In this document: positions 37,301 to 43,793 of the stretch, piece after piece | How positions within the stretch are numbered: the stretch's first letter is position 1 | Layout: each line of letters opens with the position of its first letter | Origin: Caldifarciminota bacterium | GTDB lineage: Bacteria > Hydrothermota > Tepidihabitantia > SM23-42 | NCBI GenBank assembly: GCA_020349965.1 | Contig: CP070705.1 | Coordinates: forward strand, 2,134,905 to 2,198,904 | Length of the DNA: 64,000 nucleotides | Direction: 5' to 3' | The notes under the pieces: model-generated | What the model saw: only the letters and a program-made list of their open reading frames with translations | What the model was told of the DNA's origin: nothing | Databases searched by the model: none | Program-made: the position numbers and the translations under genes

Positions 37301-37517
37301 GGTTCGATTCGGGCAAGCCTACCGCTACGTCAGGAACCTACCGGCAAACAAGATATCCGGTGAGATATTCTATCTCAAAGGTAAAGCATTTAAGAATGGC
37401 GGGCGATTGAAGGAAGCTCTGACCATGTTTCTTGAGGCAGCCAGAATCTTCAAGGCTATCGGTAACTTGCGTTACCTGGACAAGGTCGAACAAGAAATCG
37501 CCGGCACAAGTGCATAA
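34368..37517 (+). CDS. Diguanylate cyclase fused to AAA-type ATPase and TPR repeats
   Basis: 1049 aa. Residues 1-160: GGDEF domain with intact active site GGDEF (83-87) and an inhibitory I-site REVD (74-77) five residues before it. Residues 170-560: STAND/MalT-like ATPase with P-loop GDVGVGKT (199-206) and Walker B IIFVDDLHW (312-320), then a winged-helix-like part. Residues 600-1040: TPR repeats (SLEHYEKGMR, RAEQYFRKSLRI, KAEAYCLEALTKA). Predicted to make cyclic di-GMP under control of the ATPase/TPR sensor. No membrane span. Monocistronic. Confidence 0.92.
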   Translation: MKGIYRDDMTNCHNRRYMYHWIENEIRRARRFGTKFALMLIDIDDFRAINNTYGHLEGDRILVKFAEFLRNNIREVDGIVRYGGDEFIVLMPNSTSNGATELGRRIIDALSRTELRTHRVQCSIGFSVFPDDGMKADGLVSHADSLMRQAKGAGKNRVCAKSEAVKKFRIPSPVFVGRDDETNWCLSQLKDHDTIFVAGDVGVGKTRLVMDINERLYAQIFLQGNAYEALSTVAYHPFKNMFAELMHKDSSLVEQTFKRLPPIHQSELMKLLPPSALLRAEHSEELDKFRLFHAISDFLSLLAESVYPATTIIFVDDLHWSDRPSIELLDFAMRSLKHNLKIFGTYRIVGKKNLPFSTYWSAWTKERLCAQITLSPLNETQTNTLLQAIMGTVPPTMAKQVFRESGGNPYFIEEILLEYERRGRLQWDGREWRVLRRDTGSFPSTTEGRIKGKLKWLDPELRSFLEIAAAYGQEFAPEVVATASKRNVGQILEALDELCRAGYLKNRHTGTYFFTEDIVRQVVHRNIMRANVPGYHEAVGEAIESVFHDDISSHYEELANHFALAKDAPRALIYSKKAAQKARDHYAHGLAVKFYERALKYEDDIEQAFEIELALAEINTTIGNYKKALAQLNACLRINPYAYRVYERLGSVYEKIGQYKKSLEHYEKGMRMTSGTNAVYIFQVAIAWLYTRMGQYIRAREECTVILRKKRQMSRQTLGDTYVILGVVLLRLGKFSRAEQYFRKSLRIRKSIGDKKNIAACYVDLGLNYQGKFNIKMSERFFRRALGIYEEVGYEEGILITLNNLGVMYANYDLPKAEAYCLEALTKAKLIGARRTIVLLYNNLGMINHNRLSKDQAVEYFLRSLRLAKDIDFYEGIIFASISLSEFFRERGKVRKGKSYLQNALRVAADINVKFLSIDCLMEEIEYYLRAKNYAEARRLVQKMTRQLKAEHNVLYKIYSVMYDGRVLLARGEHARAMVRFGQAYRYVRNLPANKISGEIFYLKGKAFKNGGRLKEALTMFLEAARIFKAIGNLRYLDKVEQEIAGTSA

Positions 37518-37544
37518 AAAAAGGGGGCCGTAGCCCCCTTTTTT
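37516..37544. terminator. Bidirectional intrinsic terminator
   Basis: A7, GGGGGC, loop CGTA, GCCCCC, T6. It lies between the convergent GGDEF-ATPase and OmpA genes and should work in both directions. Confidence 0.92.
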
Positions 37545-37556
37545 CTGCTCATAATA

Positions 37557-39587
37557 TCACCAACTTAATACCTTGAACTCGATACGCCGGTTCATGTCTC
37601 GGCCAGACCTCGTTCGATTGTCCGCGATCGGTTGTGTTTCACCGTAGCCTACGGCAAGAAGACGGCTGGGATCGATATTGTGATATCGCATGAAATATTC
37701 ACGGACCGAAGTGGCCCTCGCATTCGACAGTTTCATATTGTAGGAATCTGAACCGATGCTGTCGGTGTGCCCGCTGATCTCTACCCTCATCGTCGGCTTT
37801 GATTTCAGTACCCGGGCCGCGTCATCGAGGACGGGGTAAGAGACAGGTTTTATGACGGCAGAATTGAAATCGAACGTTATTCCTTTAAGAACGATTCTCT
37901 CCCCGACCTTGGGGATTGGTTTCAGGACGAAATTCTGAATCTTCGTTTCGTCCTTTGTGAGAACTACAGGGGCACTCTCGGCGATATAGTCTGCCGCTTC
38001 GGCTATGACCGAGTACGTGCCGGGCGGCACCGCTACCTTGTAGATACCCGTCGTCGCATTCGTTGTCACCTTCGGAATGCTCGTACTAACAAAGGCGATC
38101 TGCGCGAGCAGAGGTTTGCCAGTCTCATATTCAGAGACCTTACCGGTCAGTATGCCGCCGCTGTGCATTGCTATGTCCACGACCTTTGTCTCATTATCGC
38201 CCAGATTGAGGACTTTCTCTTCAGGTTGATAGTTCGTGGCTTCGACGCGCATCCTGAATGTTCCTGGCGCTAGGTCAACACTGTAGAAACCGGCAGTGTC
38301 GGAAACGACCTTCGGCAATTCGGTCTGCGGGAAAGTAATCGTGGCAATGACGGGCATGTTTGTTTCACCGTCGTATATCCGGCCCGCGATCTTTGCGATG
38401 GGCTTCCTGTTCAGCTGGAAATCGAGAAGAATCTTGTCGCCGTCCTTGAGGACGAGACCTTGCTCGCGCCATCGGTATTCGGTAGCATCTGCGCGGATCC
38501 GGTAGCTTCCCGGCGCAAGCGACAGTTCATATGTGCCGTCTGCCGACGTCTGCACGGCAGCCTGTTCGGTTTCGGGGAAACTTATCGTCGCGGCCAACGG
38601 TGATCCTGTTTTTGCATCGGTGACCTTGCCAAACACGCGTGCGATCGGGACCTTCGGCTTCACGGCAAGATCATATCCACCTGAAAAATTGAAGAAAGCC
38701 TTCCAATACCAGGTGCCGACAAGACCAAGCTCGCAGCCAACGTCGAAAGCGACGCTCTTGGAACCAAATCGCAGACCCGGTGTGATCCACAGAGATTCAG
38801 AGTCGAAGCTTGTGTTCGTGTATCCGTAGGCCTCAAACAGGAGTCTCAGACCCTCTGAAGGAATCAGCTCGATTCCGATACCATGAGGAATGTAGTTAGG
38901 CCGCTGTAACGGCGCGAAATCGCTGGCGGTAACGTACCCGGGGTTGATATCATCACCAGTAATGAGATAACCAATGTTGAGATGTGTGGCAAAAGGGCCG
39001 ACCCGGAAATCAAAGAGTCCGCTAAAACCGAAATCAGGGTCGTGTGGTATGTACGGAGGCATGCGATATAGAGTATCCTGGTAGAGAAATTGATCTTTGC
39101 TCAGGGCATTACCGAAGAAGTCACGCGAAAGATGCGGTCCGAAATCGACGTGACCGTCGATTCCGAAGGCGTAGATCGTAGGTGTGACCTCATCCACCTT
39201 TATGGGATATCCTACTTTCAAACCGATCTCATAGGTACTGATGCCGATGACCGGATCCGGATCGCCCCGCGACACGGGAAAATCATTCGCTTCGTAATAT
39301 TTCACAAAGGGCGCGGCGTGAAACCGTGTTTCGACGTAGTCATTGATTGCGTACGATATGCCGACCACGGTCTGGAGGAAATGACGGCGGTCGTTCACCG
39401 AATCACCGGATATCTCGACCCGGTTCTTCTGAAACCTTTCCAGTGCAGCCAAATGAAATGACAGCATACCCATTTCATGGGGCTGTGCATATTGCAGCTT
39501 GAACATGCCACGGTTACCGTGGATTGATATTTCCTGTGCCGAGGCGATCATTGCCATGAGGGCAAATACAATTAATGTTTTTTTCAT
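37557..39587 (-). CDS. OmpA-family outer-membrane protein with three carboxypeptidase-regulatory-like domains
   Basis: 676 aa from the ATG at 39587 (AAGGAGAGG upstream; the longer ORF reads through tRNA-Glu). Signal peptide 1-18, a beta-barrel-like part (about 20-310), three CarboxypepD_reg repeats of about 85 residues (GKVTDAKTGSPLAATISF, GRIYDGETNMPVIATITF, GKVSEYETGKPLLAQIAF), and a C-terminal OmpA peptidoglycan-binding domain (ITFDFNSAVIKP, ISGHTDSIGSDSYNMKLSNAR). Probably anchors the outer membrane to the wall and displays a surface barrel. Confidence 0.92.
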   Translation of the reverse strand: MKKTLIVFALMAMIASAQEISIHGNRGMFKLQYAQPHEMGMLSFHLAALERFQKNRVEISGDSVNDRRHFLQTVVGISYAINDYVETRFHAAPFVKYYEANDFPVSRGDPDPVIGISTYEIGLKVGYPIKVDEVTPTIYAFGIDGHVDFGPHLSRDFFGNALSKDQFLYQDTLYRMPPYIPHDPDFGFSGLFDFRVGPFATHLNIGYLITGDDINPGYVTASDFAPLQRPNYIPHGIGIELIPSEGLRLLFEAYGYTNTSFDSESLWITPGLRFGSKSVAFDVGCELGLVGTWYWKAFFNFSGGYDLAVKPKVPIARVFGKVTDAKTGSPLAATISFPETEQAAVQTSADGTYELSLAPGSYRIRADATEYRWREQGLVLKDGDKILLDFQLNRKPIAKIAGRIYDGETNMPVIATITFPQTELPKVVSDTAGFYSVDLAPGTFRMRVEATNYQPEEKVLNLGDNETKVVDIAMHSGGILTGKVSEYETGKPLLAQIAFVSTSIPKVTTNATTGIYKVAVPPGTYSVIAEAADYIAESAPVVLTKDETKIQNFVLKPIPKVGERIVLKGITFDFNSAVIKPVSYPVLDDAARVLKSKPTMRVEISGHTDSIGSDSYNMKLSNARATSVREYFMRYHNIDPSRLLAVGYGETQPIADNRTRSGRDMNRRIEFKVLSW

Positions 39588-39605
39588 AACCTCTCCTTGT
39601 TTATA

Positions 39606-39680
39606 TGGTGGCCCCAACGGGACTCGAACCCGTGTCTCCACCTTGAAAGAGTGATGTCCTAACCACTAGACGATGGGGCC
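39606..39680 (-). tRNA. tRNA-Glu(TTC)
   Basis: Cloverleaf with acceptor GGCCCCA/TGGGGCC, D-loop TAGTGGTTAGGA, anticodon loop CTTTCAA (TTC), T arm CGGGTTCGAGTCCCG. Discriminator A and an encoded CCA (39608-39606), the only one of the four tRNAs here with CCA in the DNA. Its first 22 nt overlap the end of the cyclic-nucleotide-binding gene, and the OmpA ATG is 18 nt downstream. Confidence 0.97.
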
Positions 39681-40174
39681 TTATGGGCAAGGATGTAGAG
39701 ATCCCTGAACGATTTATTGTCGACTATTGCCTGATTTATCAGGAAATAATTCTCGATATTCCTGTTTGTTGCGATGATACTGTTGCACAGATCTTCAACC
39801 ATTGCCCTGAGAAACTTCGCGGCGACCTTCGGATTTTCAGTCATGATATCGGTTAAATCCTTTTTCCTCAAGACGAGCAGTCGCGTATTGGTCTTGGCTT
39901 TTGCCGTGACCGAGCGCGGTTTACTGGTGAGCAATGAAATTTCGCCGAAATAGCTGGATTCTTGGAGCTCGGTCATTAGCAGAACAACATCACCGCGCAT
40001 TAGATAGATTTCGACACGTCCGGTTTCAATGATGAACATCTCATCGCCCGTCGTACCTTCCTTTACGATTTCGGTACCTTCAGACAACTCCCTGGGCTGC
40101 CATCTGGGGAGCATCCAGCTGATTTCCTGGGGCGTCATGTACTTGAAAAGCCAGACTTTCTCGAGATCTTTCAC
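39659..40174 (-). CDS. Cyclic-nucleotide-binding domain protein (Crp-like sensor without HTH)
   Basis: 171 aa, a single cNMP-binding beta-roll (EGTEIVKEGTTGDEMFIIETGRVEIY, then SSYFGEISLLTSKPRSVTAKAKT with the phosphate-binding GEISLL..R.V.A pattern) plus a C-terminal helix. No DNA-binding domain. The GTG start at 40174 is 6 nt after the -10 box. The last six codons (APSSSG) and the TAG stop lie within tRNA-Glu, so excision of the tRNA would leave this mRNA without a stop. Confidence 0.85.
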   Translation of the reverse strand: MKDLEKVWLFKYMTPQEISWMLPRWQPRELSEGTEIVKEGTTGDEMFIIETGRVEIYLMRGDVVLLMTELQESSYFGEISLLTSKPRSVTAKAKTNTRLLVLRKKDLTDIMTENPKVAAKFLRAMVEDLCNSIIATNRNIENYFLINQAIVDNKSFRDLYILAHKAPSSSG

Positions 40175-40180
40175 ACCATG

Positions 40181-40208
40181 ATTTTATGCATTATTTCTTA
40201 AATGTCAA
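40181..40208 (-). promoter_or_regulatory. Leaderless promoter of the cNMP-binding gene, tRNA-Glu and OmpA unit
   Basis: Minus strand TTGACA (40208-40203), 16-nt spacer, TAAAAT (40186-40181), then CATGGT and the GTG at 40174. No other good promoter is visible before tRNA-Glu. Confidence 0.72.
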
Positions 40209-40226
40209 GGTTTCCTGCTTTACCTC

Positions 40227-40254
40227 TTGATTTTTCGCTACACATGAGTATAAT
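40227..40254 (+). promoter_or_regulatory. Promoter of the GGGPS-purD-purE operon
   Basis: TTGATT (40227-40232), 16-nt spacer, TATAAT (40249-40254); ATG at 40263, 8 nt on, so the leader is at most 1-3 nt. Confidence 0.75.
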
Positions 40255-40262
40255 CAGGCAGC

Positions 40263-40991
40263 ATGAAATACCGTTCGGTCTATGAGAAGCTGAATAGTTC
40301 AAGACCAAGCGTGCTGGCTCTCCTCGACCCGGACCGCATATCCGCCGATGAGGTGTCTGATGTCACGAAGTTCGTCTGTGATAACGGTGTCAAGGCTATT
40401 CTCGTCGGCTCTTCCATTCTCGTAACTTCGACTTTCGACAAATTCGTCCAGAGCGTCAAAAAAAGTGCCGTATGTCCCGTGATCCTATTCCCGGGAGGCT
40501 GCCATCAAGTATGTGCGCATGCTGACGCTATATTTTTTCTTTCACTGCTGAGCGGAAGAAATCCAGAATATCTCATCGGCGAGCAGGTGAAGGCTGTTTT
40601 CTCCATCAAGGAATGCGGCATAGAGGTGATCCCGGTTGCTTACATACTTGTCGAGTCAGGAAGCTACACAGCGGTCGAGTACGTATCGAACACTAAACCG
40701 ATCCCGCGCGTGAAACCCGAGATCACGGTTGCACATGCTCTGGCGGGCGAGTATTTCGGCATGAAATACGTTTATCTCGAGGCCGGTAGTGGTGCTTCCA
40801 GTCCCGTACCGGCTGAGACGGTCAAGCAGGTCAGAGAGAATATCAGCATTCCAATGGTCGTAGGCGGCGGTTTAACGGGATACGATGAAGTGAGGAAGAC
40901 GATAGATGCAGGTGCAGATTTTGTGGTATTGGGCAGTATCATTGAGCGATCCAAGAGGGAGTTCGAAGAGATAATGAGGAGATTGCGATGA
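40263..40991 (+). CDS. Geranylgeranylglyceryl-phosphate synthase (GGGPS/PcrB family)
   Basis: 242 aa TIM barrel. LLDPDRIS near the N-terminus, LVGSSILVT, LFPGGCHQVCAHADAIFFLSLLSGRNPEYLIGEQ, YVYLEAGSGAS and the phosphate site VGGGLTGYDEVRK are the family's core. It joins a polyprenyl diphosphate to sn-glycerol-1-phosphate, the first step of archaeal-type ether lipids. Length and the LSGRNPEYLIG region suggest true GGGPS rather than the heptaprenyl PcrB of Firmicutes. First gene of an operon with purD (4-bp overlap). Confidence 0.92.
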   Translation: MKYRSVYEKLNSSRPSVLALLDPDRISADEVSDVTKFVCDNGVKAILVGSSILVTSTFDKFVQSVKKSAVCPVILFPGGCHQVCAHADAIFFLSLLSGRNPEYLIGEQVKAVFSIKECGIEVIPVAYILVESGSYTAVEYVSNTKPIPRVKPEITVAHALAGEYFGMKYVYLEAGSGASSPVPAETVKQVRENISIPMVVGGGLTGYDEVRKTIDAGADFVVLGSIIERSKREFEEIMRRLR

Positions 40992-42274
40992 GATTATTGA
41001 TCGTTGGCGGAGGAGGGCGTGAGCATGTCCTTGCTTGGAAACTGAGCAAGGCAAAGAGGGTCCGGAAGATCTACGTGGCACCGGGGAATCCCGGGATCGC
41101 TTCTGTTGCCACATGTGTCAATATATTGGCTTCTGATATACCAGGGCTCTTGCACTTTGCCGAAGAGAAGAAGATTGATTTTACAATCATCGGTCCCGAA
41201 TTGCCGCTGGCCATGGGAATTGTCGATGAGTTCGAGAACAGCGGGCTTAAAGTGTTCGGGCCGAACAAGAATGCAAGCCGCATTGAAGGGGACAAGTCAT
41301 TTGCGAGGGAGTTCATGGCGAAGTTCGGTATTCCAGCACCTAAATTTGCCGTCTATGAAACCGCATCCGAAGCTCTCAAGTACATGAAGACCACGAACAA
41401 ATTTCCGGTCATTGTCAAGGCATCGGGATTGGCTTCAGGCAAGGGGGTTTTCACTGCCAATAACAAACGCGAATACGAAAAAGTGATCGATCTCCTGCTG
41501 GTACAACACAGACTTGGCGAAGCCGGTAACCGTGTCGTTGTCGAAGAATTCCTTACCGGACAGGAAGCATCTGTCTTCGTGCTGACCGATGGGCTTTCGA
41601 TCAGCTATCTGCCTTCGGCGCAGGACCATAAGAAGTTGTACGATCGCAATCGGGGACCGAATACTGGCGGCATGGGTGCGTATGCCCCTTATCCGGTCAA
41701 CAAACGTATAAGCGACATCATTGAAAATGTAATCATTCAACCAACAGTTCTGTCGATGCGTGACCAGGGACTCGATTACAAAGGTGTGTTGTACGCAGGA
41801 TTGATCCTGACTTCTACAGGCCCTAAGGTGTTGGAATTCAATTGCCGCTTCGGTGACCCGGAGGCTCAGGTGATCTTGCCGTTGGTCGAAAGCGATCTGC
41901 TCAGTTCGATGATCGCCGTTGCAGAGCGAAAACTGTCAGACGAACCTGTTAAGGTCAAGAATCTATGGTCGCTGTGCGTCGTCCTGGCATCTGCCGGTTA
42001 TCCGAATGACTACCGCATCGGAGAAGAGATCGAGTTCAAGCAGAAGCTCGATCCGCGCACTATGATTTTTCATGCCGGTACAAGAATGGATGATTCGAAG
42101 CTGGTCACGTCATCGGGACGGGTTTTGAATGTTGTTAGCGTTCATGAGAATCTGAAGATAGCCAAGCAGCGCGCCTATGACGATGTAAAGAAAATATACT
42201 TTAAGGGCATGTATTACCGGAAAGACATCGGCAACACGGGAATGAAGAAGATGAAAAGGAGAAGACGGAAATGA
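40988..42274 (+). CDS. purD: Phosphoribosylamine-glycine ligase
   Basis: 428 aa. LLIVGGGGREHVLAWKL, the ATP-grasp part with ASGLASGKGVF, GPNTGGMGAYAPYP and CRFGDPEAQVILPL are all diagnostic. Makes glycinamide ribonucleotide, step two of purine synthesis. Overlaps GGGPS and purE by 4 bp on each side. A lysine/arginine tail (KKMKRRRRK) is unusual but short. Confidence 0.95.
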   Translation: MRLLIVGGGGREHVLAWKLSKAKRVRKIYVAPGNPGIASVATCVNILASDIPGLLHFAEEKKIDFTIIGPELPLAMGIVDEFENSGLKVFGPNKNASRIEGDKSFAREFMAKFGIPAPKFAVYETASEALKYMKTTNKFPVIVKASGLASGKGVFTANNKREYEKVIDLLLVQHRLGEAGNRVVVEEFLTGQEASVFVLTDGLSISYLPSAQDHKKLYDRNRGPNTGGMGAYAPYPVNKRISDIIENVIIQPTVLSMRDQGLDYKGVLYAGLILTSTGPKVLEFNCRFGDPEAQVILPLVESDLLSSMIAVAERKLSDEPVKVKNLWSLCVVLASAGYPNDYRIGEEIEFKQKLDPRTMIFHAGTRMDDSKLVTSSGRVLNVVSVHENLKIAKQRAYDDVKKIYFKGMYYRKDIGNTGMKKMKRRRRK

Positions 42275-42684
42275 AAGTGTGGATATTCATGGGTAGCAAG
42301 TCGGACATTGAAACGATGTCTCCAGCCGAAGAACTTCTGAAGAAAGAGTCCGTGCCGCACGAGGTGTTTGTACATTCTGCTCACCGCGAACCTGATAAGA
42401 TAAGAGAATTGATCGCAAAGGCGGGAGCAGAAGAGGTGATCGCGATCATTGCTGGAGCCGGGCTTGCCGCACATCTGCCCGGATTCATTGCTTCGATGAC
42501 CGATATCCCCGTGCTCGGAGTACCCATTCCGGCATCTACGCTGGGCGGCCTCGATTCTCTGCTGTCCATTTCACAGATGCCCTCAGGTGTGCCGGTGGCG
42601 ACTTTCGGTATCGGTAAGTCAGGAGCCAAGAACGCGGCACTGTTCGCAACACGTTTGTACAATCAGTTAAGAATAAAGAAATAG
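42271..42684 (+). CDS. purE: N5-carboxyaminoimidazole ribonucleotide mutase
   Basis: 137 aa, somewhat shorter than typical 160-170. GSKSDIETMSPAEELL, SAHREPDKI and GAGLAAHLPGFIAS (usually GAGGAAHLPG) show class I PurE, which moves the carboxylate from N5-CAIR to CAIR. purK is not adjacent. Followed by the TsaC-fusion gene after 23 bp. Confidence 0.94.
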   Translation: MKVWIFMGSKSDIETMSPAEELLKKESVPHEVFVHSAHREPDKIRELIAKAGAEEVIAIIAGAGLAAHLPGFIASMTDIPVLGVPIPASTLGGLDSLLSISQMPSGVPVATFGIGKSGAKNAALFATRLYNQLRIKK

Positions 42685-42707
42685 TCTAGCCTTTCTTCTA
42701 AGCCTTT

Positions 42708-43793
42708 ATGCTGATCAAATTCCACGAGGCGCTTAAGTCGATTGACCGCATTGCGCAAGTTCTACATAGCAAGGGGATAATCGCCATCCCGACAGATACG
42801 ATATATGGTCTTGCTGTTGACGGTACCGATGTAATGGCCGTGGAGAAACTCGTTAATGTCAAGCGACGGGAGGATAAGCCATTCACATTCTTCATGAAGA
42901 AGAGTGTGATTGAGAAATTCGCGATCGTTACCAAGAAGAAGATAATTGATTTCTTCGTACCCGGACCGCTGACCATCATCCTTAGGCGGCGATCTTCTGT
43001 CGATCTGCCGCTTGTTGCGGAGAAGATCGGTATTCGTATCCCGCACCATGATTTCGTGCTCAAACTGCTCAACGAATATGGTGATCCGCTTGCTGTGACG
43101 AGCGCTAACATTTCGGGGAAGCCACATCTGGCTTCGCCTTACGATATTGTCGAACATTTAACCGGGGTGGATCTGGTTGTTGATGGAGGTGTGCTCTATT
43201 CGGAGCCATCTACGGTTCTCGACCTGACGATGACACCGCCGGTCATTATGCGCAAAGGCGTCGTTCCGATCCTGGCGATCGAGAAGGTGTACGGCCGCAA
43301 GGTGAGATTAGGGACTTTGTTGAAGTTCAATGTCTTATTCGTATGTAGTGGCAATACGTGTCGCAGTCCGATGGCTGAAGGTATATTCCGGACTCTGGTC
43401 AACAGGAAATACTGTGAGGTACAGTCGGCCGGTACGATAGCAATGGGCGGCTTAATGGCCGCGCATTATGCCAAACAGGTCGTCAGTGAGTATGGTGGCT
43501 CGATCGATCACCACAGGACGAAACCGCTCGATCGTGAATTGATCGATTGGGCGGATTTGATCCTGGCCATGGAATACAAGCATTATGAGACCATACTGGA
43601 GATGGACCGGGAGGCGGTAGTGAAGACGTTCTTGCTTATGGAGTACCGGCGTAAGACCAAATACACTGAGGTTCCTGACCCTGTGGGGCGTGACCTCGCT
43701 GCATATCAGAGGGCAGCCGTCAAGATGATGCCGACGCTCAAGAATCTGGCGCGAGACATCGAAGAGAGATTTAAAAGAACGCACCGGCGATGA
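42708..43793 (+). CDS. TsaC/Sua5-like domain fused to low-molecular-weight protein tyrosine phosphatase
   Basis: 361 aa, two enzymes in one chain. Residues 1-200: YrdC/TsaC fold with GIIAIPTDTIYGLAVDG, VPGPLTIIL and TSANISG; it makes threonylcarbamoyl-AMP for the t6A37 base of tRNA. Residues 207-355: LMW phosphatase with the P-loop VCSGNTCRS (Cys213, Arg219) and the general-acid Asp in EVPDPVGRD. The pairing is known in some bacteria; why they are joined is unclear. Overlaps the ThyX gene by 4 bp. Confidence 0.92.
   Translation: MLIKFHEALKSIDRIAQVLHSKGIIAIPTDTIYGLAVDGTDVMAVEKLVNVKRREDKPFTFFMKKSVIEKFAIVTKKKIIDFFVPGPLTIILRRRSSVDLPLVAEKIGIRIPHHDFVLKLLNEYGDPLAVTSANISGKPHLASPYDIVEHLTGVDLVVDGGVLYSEPSTVLDLTMTPPVIMRKGVVPILAIEKVYGRKVRLGTLLKFNVLFVCSGNTCRSPMAEGIFRTLVNRKYCEVQSAGTIAMGGLMAAHYAKQVVSEYGGSIDHHRTKPLDRELIDWADLILAMEYKHYETILEMDREAVVKTFLLMEYRRKTKYTEVPDPVGRDLAAYQRAAVKMMPTLKNLARDIEERFKRTHRR

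Noticed and set aside
39588-39641. N-terminal extension of the OmpA protein
   Set aside because: It would be translated from tRNA-Glu; the signal peptide and a Shine-Dalgarno mark 39587 as the start.
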